A DNA stretch of 43,848 nucleotides from an uncultured Actinomycetes bacterium (GCA_903921405.1 CAIXPV010000070.1:1-43848), one strand, 5' to 3'. Positions 27,121 through 36,866 are shown, numbered from the stretch's first letter. A program made the numbers and translations. Notes: generated by a model not told the origin, from the letters alone.

Positions 27121-28274
27121 GAGATTCCAGATGCTTGCAACTCTTTATAGATTGCAGGATCGCGACGTGCAGCGCCGATGACGAAAGCTATGCCTAAGTA
27201 CGTTGCAATAAGGGCAGATCCACCGTATGAAACCAGAGGCAGAGTCACACCCACAACCGGAAGAATGCTAATAGCCGAACCGATATTGAGGATCGATTGA
27301 ACGGCAATCCAGCAACCTATGCCTGAACTCACATAGCGCACCATGGGATCTGCAGCACGTAGTGCAATCTTAAAAATAGAGAAGAGTAGAACTGAGATCA
27401 GCAATAGCGTTGACAGAGTTCCAAATAAACCTAACTCTTCACCGATGACTGAGAAAATAAAGTCGGTGTGAGCTTCAGGTAGATTTCCCCACTTTTGCCG
27501 ACTAGCTCCCAGTCCAACACCAAATAACCCACCACTTGCTAACCCCAATAAGCTATGGGCTGGTTGCCAACCAATATTCTTATATTGATCGGCGGCAAAT
27601 GGATTGAGGAAAACCGAAAAACGCGCCATGCGATATGGCGCAGAGAGAATCAATGCACCAATGCCTGCAAAACCAAGGCCAAGAATCCCTGAAAATACAC
27701 TTAGACGTACTCCGGATACCCATAAGAGCCCGGCTAAAACAAAGCCAAAGACCGAGGCAGTACCCAAATCCTTTCCGGCCATTACAAGCACAATACATAT
27801 GAAATAGGCAGGTGCAATCAGCTTTACAACATTTCCGTACATATCTCCTGAGCGTTCGCGTTTAGCGAGAACATATCCAGCCCAGAGAATCATTAAAAAC
27901 TTTGCAATTTCACTTGGTTGTACATCGACAAAGCCAAGACTAATCCAGTTGTGATTTCCATTGACGCTCTTGCCTATTACTTGAACGCTGGCTAATAAAC
28001 CAAATGAGATAACAACTCCCAGTCGTGCAATAACTTTCCAGCGAGATAATGAAAACCGCGAAAGTACCCAGGCCATCGGAATCGAAATAACCAGGAAAAT
28101 AAACTGCCTCAAGACAATGGCATATGTAGTGCCCTTGGTCTCAAGTGAGTGGATCGACGAGGCTGAGAAAACCATAATAAGACCAAGCAAACTTAGACCT
28201 AGTGAGCTGAAAATCAACATGTAATAGAGATTGACCGGCTTATTAAAAATCGTCTGCCTAGATTCAGTTTTCAT
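27108..28274 (-). CDS. ftsW: SEDS-family division protein FtsW
   Basis: 388 residues with about ten membrane helices. FtsW polymerises glycan strands from lipid II together with the class B PBP FtsI. Family motifs include the first-helix segment MVFSASSIHS, the WISLGFVDVQPSEIAKFLMILW block with the catalytic-region PSE-K, GKDLGTASV, PYRMARFSVFLNPFAD, and EAHTDFIFSVIGEELGL. It lies between murD and murG in the usual order, overlapping both. Confidence 0.96.
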   Translation of the reverse strand: MKTESRQTIFNKPVNLYYMLIFSSLGLSLLGLIMVFSASSIHSLETKGTTYAIVLRQFIFLVISIPMAWVLSRFSLSRWKVIARLGVVISFGLLASVQVIGKSVNGNHNWISLGFVDVQPSEIAKFLMILWAGYVLAKRERSGDMYGNVVKLIAPAYFICIVLVMAGKDLGTASVFGFVLAGLLWVSGVRLSVFSGILGLGFAGIGALILSAPYRMARFSVFLNPFAADQYKNIGWQPAHSLLGLASGGLFGVGLGASRQKWGNLPEAHTDFIFSVIGEELGLFGTLSTLLLISVLLFSIFKIALRAADPMVRYVSSGIGCWIAVQSILNIGSAISILPVVGVTLPLVSYGGSALIATYLGIAFVIGAARRDPAIYKELQASGISWLR

Positions 28275-29658
28275 TTGCTACCAATTTCTTAACCGCCTTA
28301 GCAAAGCGATCGCCTCGATCCGCATACGTTACAAATTGATCCATCGATGCACATGCAGGTGCCATTAAAACTGTGTCTCCTTGGGCAACATATCGCTGGG
28401 CTGCCCTAACAATATTCTCCATCAGGGAGTTTGAGGCTCCGCCCTTAACGTAGTCGGGGTCGGGATCAACCATGATAAGAGGAGTCTGTGGAGAATACTC
28501 ATGGAAAGCGGCTTCAATAAGCCCACGGTCTGCGCCAATAAGAATTGCAACTTTGATGCGGCTGGCACAGCGTTGAATCAATTTCGACATGTCCGCACCT
28601 TTAGCTAGGCCGCCAGCAATCCAAATGACACTTAAGTGAGACATCAGTGATGCCGATGCTGCATGCGGATTTGTGGCTTTCGAATCATTTATCCAGCCCA
28701 CTCCATTGGCCTCATGCACAGTCTCAATTCGATGTCGGCCGGGATGAAAGTTAGCTAACGCACTTTGAATCCTCTGGTGCGGTACTCCCACGCTTCGTGC
28801 CAAACCAGCTGCTGCCAATGCATTAGAGACGCTGTGCGGCAACGTGGGTTGAATATCAGTGATTGCGGCAATCATCGCCGCCTCTTGAGGATCATCTACG
28901 AACGCTCTATCGACCAGTAAATCTTCTACAACTCCCAGCTCCCCCGGTGCTGGCGTATCGAGTGAGAAGAAAACCTTACGCCCAGACCAGGTTTGTGCGC
29001 GCTTGAGTATCTCTTCATCCTGAGCATTGAATATTCCAATCTGCGTCCGATCAAGAATTGAAAACTTATCGTCGCAGTAATTCTCAAAACTTCCATGCCA
29101 ATCTAGATGATCATCGGCAATATTGAGAATTGCCGCACTAACAAACTCTGCATCCTTCATCCAATGGAGTTGGAAGGATGAGAGCTCTAAGACCAAATAG
29201 TCAAAGGCATCACTGCGATCGACCGCATCAATTACGGTATCCCCGACATTTCCACATGCAATCGCCTTGAGTCCGGCGCTTTGCAACATTGCTGCTGCCA
29301 TTTCAACTGTCGTTGTCTTTCCATTTGTTCCAGTGAGTGCTAACCATTTCTGGGATGGAGATATTTGTCGCGAGATGTTCCAAGCAATATCAACTTCGTT
29401 ATGAATTTCGATTCCAGCGCCAATTGCCTTGACGATGATGGGGTGTTTTTCATTCCACCCAGGTGAAACCACAACTCTGTCAAAGTTACTTATTTCAACA
29501 CTCTCAGGTGTTAGTAGCGTGAACTCTGATAGAGCATCAGGGTTTTCATCGACAATGCAGACACTGGCCCCGCGCTTAACTATCGCCCTGGCTATTGAAT
29601 TACCGGTCACTCCAGCCCCTAGGACTAAATAACTGTGACCTGCAAAATTTATATCCAT
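28264..29658 (-). CDS. murD: UDP-N-acetylmuramoylalanine-D-glutamate ligase
   Basis: 464 residues. It adds D-glutamate. The N-domain opens with YLVLGAGVTGNSIARAI; the ATP loop is LALTGTNGKTTTVEM; NIADDHLDWHGSFENY and HPGRHRIETVHEANGVGWINDSKATNPHAA are the central motifs; IWIAGGLAKGADMSKL and APACASMDQF are in the C-domain. The ATG at 29658 is five bases after the mraY stop, and the 3' end overlaps ftsW. Confidence 0.97.
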   Translation of the reverse strand: MDINFAGHSYLVLGAGVTGNSIARAIVKRGASVCIVDENPDALSEFTLLTPESVEISNFDRVVVSPGWNEKHPIIVKAIGAGIEIHNEVDIAWNISRQISPSQKWLALTGTNGKTTTVEMAAAMLQSAGLKAIACGNVGDTVIDAVDRSDAFDYLVLELSSFQLHWMKDAEFVSAAILNIADDHLDWHGSFENYCDDKFSILDRTQIGIFNAQDEEILKRAQTWSGRKVFFSLDTPAPGELGVVEDLLVDRAFVDDPQEAAMIAAITDIQPTLPHSVSNALAAAGLARSVGVPHQRIQSALANFHPGRHRIETVHEANGVGWINDSKATNPHAASASLMSHLSVIWIAGGLAKGADMSKLIQRCASRIKVAILIGADRGLIEAAFHEYSPQTPLIMVDPDPDYVKGGASNSLMENIVRAAQRYVAQGDTVLMAPACASMDQFVTYADRGDRFAKAVKKLVANEN

Positions 29659-29663
29659 CGAAC

Positions 29664-30721
29664 TTACTTAGCTACCCATTGTGCGTAAAACAGGCCTAAG
29701 CCGCCGGCCACACTCAAACCAGCAATGATCCAAAATCGAATTACTACAGTGATCTCGGCCCAACCTTTAAGTTCAAAATGGTGATGAAGCGGCGCCATTT
29801 TAAATACGCGCTTTCCGCCGCTGATTTTGAAATACAGGGTTTGAATAACTACCGACATAGTGATTATTACGAATAAGCCGCCTAGCGGAATCAGTAGGAG
29901 CTCCACACGAAGTGTTGCAGCAAGGCCTGCAATGGCAGCACCCAGTGCAAGTGAGCCTGTATCTCCCATAATTATCTTTGCTGGTGCTGTATTCCACCAC
30001 AGGAACCCCGTACACCCTCCAGCAAATGCTGCAGCAAGTACCGCAAGATCTAAAGGATCGCGAACTTGGTAACAGCCACTCGCGGCATTGACCGCACAGC
30101 TTTGCCCGAACTCCCATACTCCAATTAGTACGAAGGACAGGAACGTCATGATCGTGGCGCCAGTAGCTAAGCCATCTAACCCATCGGTGAGATTAACTCC
30201 ATTACTTGCCGACATCACCATAATAATGATCCAGATGATTGCAAGAATTGGTCCTAAGTAAATGCTAGTTTCGCGAACCCCAGATAGATAATGTGAAATA
30301 GGTGTCAATGAATCGGCATCTGCAAACTTTAGACCAGGAAACCAAAAATACCTGCCAACCCCGCTTGGCTCATTAACTTATAGCGACCCTTTAATCCACG
30401 AGAGTTTTGCCGCGAAACTTTTAACCAATCATCGATGAAACCTATAGCGCCTAAACTCACGACTAATCCGATAACTAGGACTGCAGATACCGTGACTGAG
30501 TTCCCCGAAATCACATGTGCTGCGCCATAGCCAACAATGGCAGCAAGAATAAAAATAATTCCGCCCATGGTTGGTGTTCCACGTTTGGTGTGATGACTAC
30601 TTGGTCCATCATCTCGAATTATCTGTCCATAGCCTCTGCCAGCCAAAATTTTTATGAGACCTTTTGTTCCAAAGAGTGAAAAGGCAAGTGCTATTGCCGC
30701 AGCGATTAGGATCTGTCTCAT
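29664..30721 (-). CDS. mraY: Phospho-MurNAc-pentapeptide translocase, frameshifted in this sequence
   Basis: MraY makes lipid I from UDP-MurNAc-pentapeptide and undecaprenyl phosphate. It is read as two frames: an N-terminal part (30329-30721, 130 codons: IIRDDGP, TKRGTPTMGG, IGFIDDWLK) ending in FGFLV then TAA, and a C-terminal part to 29664 (SNGVNLTDGLDGLATG, APLHHHFELKGW). Restoring one base near 30332 gives FGFLV-LKFADADSLTPISHYL, which matches the family without a gap and yields about 352 residues, the normal length. All catalytic motifs are intact. As the gene is essential and its neighbours are whole, a sequencing or assembly error is the likeliest cause. Its start overlaps the murF stop by four bases. 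Confidence 0.9.
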
Positions 30722-32094
30722 TCATTCACTCCATTCTTTTCGATCCAATAACGTTCTAAAGACTCTGCAAGCTTTTCAAAACCCTCTGAACGTGACGCCT
30801 TCACAAGGGCAACATCACCGGGCGATAAATACTCGAAGAACTCCTCAGCGGCCTCAATCGTTGGAACATGATGTACTGCAAGTTCGCCTGCACCATCTCC
30901 GTATTCAGGGGCATTGACTACAACCAAGTGATCAATGCCAATCTCTTGGGCAAGAGTGCCAATACCTTCGCTCAGAGCCGGGCCTGACTCGCCGAGTTCA
31001 TGCATTTTTCCTATAAATGCCCATGATTGCCCACCCCGCTCTTGGGCAAAAAAGAGTAAGGAGCGAAGGGCCGCTGCCATTGACATCGGATTGGCGTTAT
31101 AAGAATCGTTGATGAGTAGAAGATCCTTTAACTCATGTAACTCCATACGCCATTTGCTTGAACTTTCAGCGCTCGAAAGTGAACTTGCAATGAGCTCGAG
31201 CGGAAGACCTAACGCAGTTCCTACAGCGGCAACAGCCAAGGCATTGCTGATTTGATGTGCTCCAATTAAACGCATACCGACGGCATCACGTCCGGCTGTG
31301 GTGACAAGATCAAAATGTGGTCGTCCTTCGCGAATTTGAATATCGGTCGCACGGACATCTAAATCGGCACTCTCACCAAATCTAATCGTTTGGCCTGAGT
31401 GCAAGCTGGACATAAGAGGTGTGAATTCATCATAACTTCCGAGAATGGCAATGCCCGATTGACCAAGTGATTGGATGAGCTCAGCCTTTGTTTCGGCAAT
31501 TGCTGTGGCTGAGCCAAATTCGCCAATATGAGCCGTACCGACCGAAAGCACAACTCCAATATTTGGTTGTGCGATATCGCAGAGCTTAGAGATATCTCCC
31601 TTGTGCCGAGCTCCCATTTCTAAAATGCAAAACTTCGTTCTCTCATCGCACTCTAACAATGTGATTGGAAGACCTAGGTCATTATTAAATGAACCCGTGG
31701 GTGAAACTGATGGTCCCACTGCTCGGAGCATATGTGCCATTAAATCCTTTGTGCTTGTCTTGCCTTGAGAACCGGTGATGCCAATTACGATTAAGCCTGA
31801 CAATCTCTTTCGTACAAATGTCGCAAGAATTGATAGCGCAACGATTACGTCTTTTACAATAATGCACGGTCCATCGATTAAGCGAGTCGTTAAAGAAAAC
31901 ATCGCTCCCAAACGATATGCCTCGGCCACAAATTCGTGACCATCCTGCTTTTCGCCCTGCAAGGCAAGGAAAAAGCTACCGGGGGTTGAAAGGCGCGAAT
32001 CAAATACTGGTGCCTTTGATATCAAAAGATCTTTATCGCAGTGAAGCTCTCCCCCAACTAGTAGTGCGATTTCACCGGCTGTAAGGGTAATCAT
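30718..32094 (-). CDS. murF: UDP-MurNAc-tripeptide D-alanyl-D-alanine ligase
   Basis: 458 residues. It adds the D-Ala-D-Ala dipeptide. The ATP loop is IGITGSQGKTSTKDLM; the central region has EMGARHKGDISKL, HIGEFGS and INDSYNANPMSMAAAL; the C-domain has FIGKMHELGESGP and LVKASRSEGFEKL. The ATG overlaps the murE stop by four bases and the stop overlaps mraY likewise. Confidence 0.97.
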   Translation of the reverse strand: MITLTAGEIALLVGGELHCDKDLLISKAPVFDSRLSTPGSFFLALQGEKQDGHEFVAEAYRLGAMFSLTTRLIDGPCIIVKDVIVALSILATFVRKRLSGLIVIGITGSQGKTSTKDLMAHMLRAVGPSVSPTGSFNNDLGLPITLLECDERTKFCILEMGARHKGDISKLCDIAQPNIGVVLSVGTAHIGEFGSATAIAETKAELIQSLGQSGIAILGSYDEFTPLMSSLHSGQTIRFGESADLDVRATDIQIREGRPHFDLVTTAGRDAVGMRLIGAHQISNALAVAAVGTALGLPLELIASSLSSAESSSKWRMELHELKDLLLINDSYNANPMSMAAALRSLLFFAQERGGQSWAFIGKMHELGESGPALSEGIGTLAQEIGIDHLVVVNAPEYGDGAGELAVHHVPTIEAAEEFFEYLSPGDVALVKASRSEGFEKLAESLERYWIEKNGVNE

Positions 32095-33587
32095 TTTTTA
32101 TCTTCAATAGCTTTTGCTAGCTCTATACGGTCATCGAATTCCGTGATTACACCGCTTATTTCTTGGCCTTTTTCATGGCCTTTTCCTAAAACAATCACTA
32201 CGTCACCAGCACGGGCGGCATTGACTGCCGATCTAATTGCTGTTGCACGATCTGCAATAACTGCGTGAGGTTCACGTACATCTAAATCCAAGACCATTTG
32301 TACAAGGATATCTTCGGGATTCTCACTTCGAGGATTATCACTGGTAAAGATAGCTATATCTGCACCCTCATAGAGGGCCTTACCCATAAGTGCTCGCTTC
32401 GTTGTATCTCGATCTCCGCCACAACCAAGAACTGCTATGACATTTCCATCAGCAATTTCGTGAGCAGTTTCTAAAACTCGAATCACTGCATCAGGTGAAT
32501 GCGCATAATCAACTAGAGCGGTGAAGTTTTGACCTAGCCGAACGGCCTCAAGGCGGCCTGCAGCTCCTGTGAGTCGAGGGATTATCGCTGCGATATCAAT
32601 TGGGTCGATCCCGCTTTCAACGGCAATTGCGATTGCCATCAATAGGTTGTCATAATTAAAAGATCCATGCAAGCAGCTCTTTGCTTCAATCAAGATTCCG
32701 CCACTGCCGCGAATCGAAATTGCTGCTCCAACATAATCCGGGGTAATTGAGGTGAAATGCCAATCAGCATGTACATTGAATCGCGAAAGTGTCACTACTG
32801 CTAGCTCTGTAGTTCGAGAGAGTCTTTCACCATATGCATCATCAATATTGATTACTGCTAAGTCTGCATATTCAAAAGTAAACAGTTTGGACTTTGCTAA
32901 GAAATACTCTTCCATAGTTCTATGAAAATCTAAGTGATCTTGGGATAGATTCGTAAAACCAACTACTGCAAAGTGGCTTCCTCTGATGCGATCTAAAGTA
33001 ATTGCGTGACTGGATACTTCCATGACTAAATTGCGCATATGTCGCTCACGCATCACCGCTGACAAAGCAGCAATATCGCTGCTCTCAGGCGTTGTTCGCT
33101 TACTGGATAAGACTTCATCACCTATTCGAGTTTCGACAGTACCTATTAGCCCGCTCTCTCGGCCGGCAAAGCTCATGATTTGATGCAATAACGTTGTAAC
33201 TGTCGTCTTTCCGTTCGTACCTGTTACTCCCACGCTATATAAATCACGCATCGGTTCACCATAAAACCAGGCACTTATTATTCCTGCTGCACGGCGGGGA
33301 TTTGCGCTCACCAATACTGGTAATCCTTTTATCATTTGCGCTCCCACGGCATCGGTCAGAATTGCAACCGCACCTTTAGCTTTAGCTTCATCTGCAAACT
33401 GCGCACCATGAAACTTCTGCCCTGGAAGTGCAATAAATAGATCTCCCTCGCAGATCGAATCACTTGATTGAGAGATTCCATCGATAAATATCGATTCTAA
33501 TTCTTTGATGCCTACAAGTGAGGTTGCATCGATAACGTTACAGAGAGCAGCCAAACTCCTGCGAGAGCTAGTTAGTGGTCTTAGCAT
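32091..33587 (-). CDS. murE: UDP-MurNAc-dipeptide meso-diaminopimelate ligase
   Basis: 498 residues. It adds the third residue of the stem peptide. The motif SDNPRSENP in the C-domain carries the DNPR signature for meso-diaminopimelate, so the wall is predicted to be mDAP type. The ATP loop is VGVTGTNGKTTVTTL, with TTPESSD, NLSQDHLDFH and DYAHSPDAV also visible. The start overlaps the end of ftsI by 20 bases. Confidence 0.96.
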   Translation of the reverse strand: MLRPLTSSRRSLAALCNVIDATSLVGIKELESIFIDGISQSSDSICEGDLFIALPGQKFHGAQFADEAKAKGAVAILTDAVGAQMIKGLPVLVSANPRRAAGIISAWFYGEPMRDLYSVGVTGTNGKTTVTTLLHQIMSFAGRESGLIGTVETRIGDEVLSSKRTTPESSDIAALSAVMRERHMRNLVMEVSSHAITLDRIRGSHFAVVGFTNLSQDHLDFHRTMEEYFLAKSKLFTFEYADLAVINIDDAYGERLSRTTELAVVTLSRFNVHADWHFTSITPDYVGAAISIRGSGGILIEAKSCLHGSFNYDNLLMAIAIAVESGIDPIDIAAIIPRLTGAAGRLEAVRLGQNFTALVDYAHSPDAVIRVLETAHEIADGNVIAVLGCGGDRDTTKRALMGKALYEGADIAIFTSDNPRSENPEDILVQMVLDLDVREPHAVIADRATAIRSAVNAARAGDVVIVLGKGHEKGQEISGVITEFDDRIELAKAIEDKK

Positions 33588-35367
33588 CTGCAGCCCTCTT
33601 AGCTAGTAACGCTTTTTCATTGAGTGCAACTGGAACTATCTTTGTTCCAGTTGGTGGGATGTGGCGACTCTGCAATACGAAGGACATGACCTTTTTAAAT
33701 ACTGGACCACCAAGTGCTCCACCCCAGTGCAAACCCTTGGGATCTTGAATCGTGACGCTTATGACGTAGGCCGGCTTGTCAGCGGGTGCAAAGCCGATAA
33801 AGGATGCGGTGTATCCACGGTAGCAACCGCACGTGTCATCGATACGCATTGCTGTACCTGTCTTACCAGCAACTCGATACCCAGCAATTGCAGCGGTCGG
33901 GGCGGTTCCTGATGCAGAAACAACGCTCTCCATCATGATGCGCATCTGGCGTGCGGTCTCAACACTAATTACATGCTGGCTTGTTCGACCTGCAGCTGGA
34001 GTGAAATTACCGCTTGCATCACTGGTTCCTGCAATAACGGTAGGTGAAACTCGCACACCATCATTTGCAATGGTCGCAAAAATACTTGTTGCCTGCATGG
34101 CAGTTAATGAATAGCCCTGGCCAAATGCAACTGTGGGCGCTGTCGTTCCAGACCAATCTGCAACTTTTGGAAGAATGCCATTTGACTCCCCCGGCAATCC
34201 AGAGCCAGTCTTAGTGCCAACTCCGAACTTTGAAAGATAGTCATGAAGAGTCTCGTGCGATAAGAGCTCACCAATTTGAATGGAGCCTGTATTTGATGAC
34301 TCAGCAAGGATGCCAGATGCAGTTAAACGCTTTGTAGCGTGGCGTTGGTGGTCATGGAAGACCTTTGTGGAGCGCTTAAGTGCATAAGGAACTGTAAAAA
34401 CTGATTCAGGCGTAATCTTCTTTTCTTCAAGGGCGGCCGAAAGTGTCATCACTTTTCCGGTAGATCCTGGCTCATATACATCTTGAACCGAAGGGTTGCG
34501 CATTGCAACGAGTGAAACTTTAGATGTGTGGTTTGGATCAAAAGTTGGAGCAGTTGCATGCGCCAAAATCTCACCAGTCTTAGGATCCATGACTATGACT
34601 GTTCCGCTTATTGCGTGTGAAGCCTTTACTACATCTGAAATTGCTTTCGAAGCTACCCACTGAATATCTCGATCAACCGTTAACCGTACTGTCGTACCTG
34701 TTTGTGCAGGAATAATCTCTGATTGAGATCCTGGAATTTCGGCACCATAACCATTTGCATACGAGTACTGACCATCGACCCCAGAGATCACTGAGTTCAT
34801 GCTCGATTCCAAACCCGTTGCGCCTTTGCCATCATGGTTAACGAAACCAACTAAGGATGCGATTAATGAACCTGATGGATATTCGCGCACATAGCTGCGT
34901 TCGGGGAAGAAGCCAATGATTCGATCCGGACTCATTGCCGGATATTGAAGATTGTATTGTGCGATTGCCGTGCTTAGCTCCTGCCACTTTGCGGGCTTGG
35001 CATTTTGAAAAACCATATTCCATTTTCTTGTTCCGGTAATACTAGCTTTGACTTCAGCAACCGGTAGTCCAAGTATTGGTGCGACGAAATTTGCTGTCCG
35101 AACTGGATTAGAGATTTGTGTTTGATCTACGACGATACTGGTGGCAGCGACACTTCTAGCAAAAGCAACTCCATTGACGTCGGTGATCTCTCCTCGTGGA
35201 GCCAACAATGAACGAGTATTTTCCATCTCAGTTACAGCCCGTGCTCTGTAATCTGCCGCTTGTACCGCTTGAACTTGAACTAGACGAACTCCAAAAATAA
35301 GCATTGCAACGGCAACTAACAAAATCAATAATCTGATTCGATTGTGCGCAATTGCAAAATTACCCAT
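33568..35367 (-). CDS. ftsI: Class B penicillin-binding protein FtsI (PBP3)
   Basis: 599 residues. Septal transpeptidase that cross-links peptidoglycan with FtsW. A membrane helix at about 12-30 is followed by the PBP dimer domain (RGEITDVNGVAFA) and the transpeptidase domain with active-site S302-T-G-K305, S357-S-N359 and K502-T-G504. There is a short tail after the catalytic domain (about 585-599) and no PASTA domain. Its ATG overlaps the ftsL-like gene by eight bases. Confidence 0.96.
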   Translation of the reverse strand: MGNFAIAHNRIRLLILLVAVAMLIFGVRLVQVQAVQAADYRARAVTEMENTRSLLAPRGEITDVNGVAFARSVAATSIVVDQTQISNPVRTANFVAPILGLPVAEVKASITGTRKWNMVFQNAKPAKWQELSTAIAQYNLQYPAMSPDRIIGFFPERSYVREYPSGSLIASLVGFVNHDGKGATGLESSMNSVISGVDGQYSYANGYGAEIPGSQSEIIPAQTGTTVRLTVDRDIQWVASKAISDVVKASHAISGTVIVMDPKTGEILAHATAPTFDPNHTSKVSLVAMRNPSVQDVYEPGSTGKVMTLSAALEEKKITPESVFTVPYALKRSTKVFHDHQRHATKRLTASGILAESSNTGSIQIGELLSHETLHDYLSKFGVGTKTGSGLPGESNGILPKVADWSGTTAPTVAFGQGYSLTAMQATSIFATIANDGVRVSPTVIAGTSDASGNFTPAAGRTSQHVISVETARQMRIMMESVVSASGTAPTAAIAGYRVAGKTGTAMRIDDTCGCYRGYTASFIGFAPADKPAYVISVTIQDPKGLHWGGALGGPVFKKVMSFVLQSRHIPPTGTKIVPVALNEKALLAKRAADAKTTN

Positions 35368-35767
35368 TTGTCGGACTCGTCTGTGGAGTTAATGCTTCGT
35401 CTACATTAAGAAAGGTTGGAGTCTCTGAAGGCTTCATCCCAAGTCGGACGGCTGCTTTAGCTAAAGCCTCCGGTGAAGATTGCTTGTCGATTTGGCGCGC
35501 AATTGCCTCGCGTTCGTCACTTACCATCTTTGCTTGAAGCTTGAGATGGGTAAGCGTAAATGCATCCTGGGCCAATAGCGTGTTAATAAATAGTAAAAAG
35601 AGAAGACCCGATATTCCGGCGAAAGATACAAAGGTGGCGAAGAACTTACGATTAGCCTGCTTGCCCTCTGAAATATCTGGCACGAGTTTAAGTGCTACTT
35701 GTGAAGATTTCTCGGCAATAATTTCTCGCGAGCGAGCAATTGCTGGAGCGAATGCGGTCATAGCCAT
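35360..35767 (-). CDS. ftsL: FtsL-like septum protein
   Basis: 135 residues with a cytoplasmic tail, one membrane helix (about 44-65) and a short extracytoplasmic helix likely to form a coiled coil (about 70-97, HLKLQAKMVSDEREAIARQID) ending in LAKAAVRLGMKPSETPTFL. Sequence identity in FtsL is low everywhere; topology, size and place between rsmH and ftsI support the call. It forms a complex with FtsB and FtsQ. The ATG overlaps the rsmH stop by one base (TAATG). Confidence 0.85.
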   Translation of the reverse strand: MAMTAFAPAIARSREIIAEKSSQVALKLVPDISEGKQANRKFFATFVSFAGISGLLFLLFINTLLAQDAFTLTHLKLQAKMVSDEREAIARQIDKQSSPEALAKAAVRLGMKPSETPTFLNVDEALTPQTSPTNG

Positions 35768-36714
35768 TATGCGGCCACCCTTTCAATTGCACGAAGTCGA
35801 ACTGATGCAGAACGTGAGTTTTCTTCTAGTTCCTCGTTGGATGGCGTTTCACTGCCACGAATAACAAGAGCAAACTTTGCGGCTAACTCTGGGAGTTCAA
35901 ATGGGAGGTCGCGTGGAGTCCCTGAAGTTGTTGATGCAGTAAAAAGCTCTTTAACAATGCGATCTTCCAGAGATTGAAATGACATAACTACCAAACGTCC
36001 GCCAACACTTAGAAGTTTGAGCGCAGCCGGTAGAGCACGTGTAATTGCGCCCAGCTCATCATTTGTTTCGATTCGTAGAGCCTGAAAAGTACGTTTAGCA
36101 GGATTTCCACCTGTGCGACGTGTAGCTGCCGGAATAGCTGCTTTTACTAAGGTTGCTAAGGCAACAGTTGAGTTCAATGGCGCGATTGAGCGCGCTTTTA
36201 CAATTGATTCAACTACCCGTGTGGCAAATTTCTCTTCGCCATAGGTTCGTAAAATTCGAACTAACTGACCAGGCTCATATGTGTTAACAATTTCAGCGGC
36301 AGTAAGTGTTTGTGTCCGATCCATTCGCATATCTAGAGGCGCATCTTGTGAATATGAAAATCCTCGATCTGCCTGGTCGAGTTGCATCGATGAAACACCT
36401 AAATCAAATAACGCTCCTGCGATAGTGCTATATCCAAACGATCTTACAATCGCATCGATTGAATCAAATGTTGAATGCGCCCCATGGAAGCGATCTGCAA
36501 AAGGAGTCAAGCGATCAGTTGCGCGTTCAAGTGCATCGCGGTCACGATCAATTCCAATAACAGTGAGCTGAGGGAATTGTTGAAGTAACGCCTCTGTATG
36601 CCCGCCTAAGCCAAGGGTTGCATCGACAACTACGGGTTTATCGCATGAATTAATTGCGGGAGCAAGAAGCTCGATGCATCGATCTCGCATCACTGAAATA
36701 TGCGTACTTGTCAT
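35767..36714 (-). CDS. rsmH: 16S rRNA m4C1402 methyltransferase
   Basis: 315 residues from the ATG at 36714, preceded by AAAGGGGGAG; a longer frame to 36729 begins at a TTG within that ribosome binding site. RsmH (MraW) methylates N4 of C1402 in the 16S decoding centre. SAM-binding motifs are VVDATLGLGGHTEAL and GIDRDRDAL; FDLGVSSMQLD and RTFQALRIETNDEL are family signatures; RLVVMSFQSLEDRIVK closes the fold. The leader contains an mraW-type RNA (36760-36863), described separately. Confidence 0.96.
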   Translation of the reverse strand: MTSTHISVMRDRCIELLAPAINSCDKPVVVDATLGLGGHTEALLQQFPQLTVIGIDRDRDALERATDRLTPFADRFHGAHSTFDSIDAIVRSFGYSTIAGALFDLGVSSMQLDQADRGFSYSQDAPLDMRMDRTQTLTAAEIVNTYEPGQLVRILRTYGEEKFATRVVESIVKARSIAPLNSTVALATLVKAAIPAATRRTGGNPAKRTFQALRIETNDELGAITRALPAALKLLSVGGRLVVMSFQSLEDRIVKELFTASTTSGTPRDLPFELPELAAKFALVIRGSETPSNEELEENSRSASVRLRAIERVAA

Positions 36715-36759
36715 TTCTCCCCCTTTCAATATTGAAAAACTTCAATTTTTTTTACTTCA

Positions 36760-36863
36760 ACTCTCATCTCTGGTCACCGCCGGCCGACGGATCTATTTAG
36801 TAGCGGCGCCGGGGAAGGGGCGCCGATACGTTCGAAGGGTCGGCGGTGGCCACAGATGAGAGT
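36760..36863 (-). ncRNA. mraW RNA motif (structured leader between mraZ and rsmH)
   Basis: On the minus strand a long hairpin fills most of the 152-base mraZ-rsmH gap. The outer stem pairs 36839-36863 with 36760-36788: AGATGAGAGT against ACTCTCATCT at the base, then further pairs through CACCGCC/GGCGGTG with a few mismatches and a bulge. The inner stem pairs GTATCGGCGCC (36829-36819) with GGCGCCGCTAC (36810-36800), 10 of 11 bases, closing an eight-base loop CCTTCCCC. The conserved CUUCCCC loop and position upstream of mraW match the actinobacterial mraW RNA motif known from comparative genomics, whose function is unknown. It ends about 45 bases before the rsmH start and has no T-tract, so it is not a terminator. 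Confidence 0.87.
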
Positions 36864-36866
36864 CAT

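Noticed and set aside
30320..30345. Programmed -1 frameshifting in mraY
   Set aside because: No slippery heptamer (X XXY YYZ) lies at the junction and no pseudoknot or upstream Shine-Dalgarno-like stimulator is evident; a lost base explains it more simply.
36760..36863. mraZ-rsmH hairpin as an intrinsic terminator
   Set aside because: On the transcribed strand the stem is followed by GAAGTAAAAAAAA (A-run), not a T-run, and the downstream genes of the cluster have no other promoter visible.
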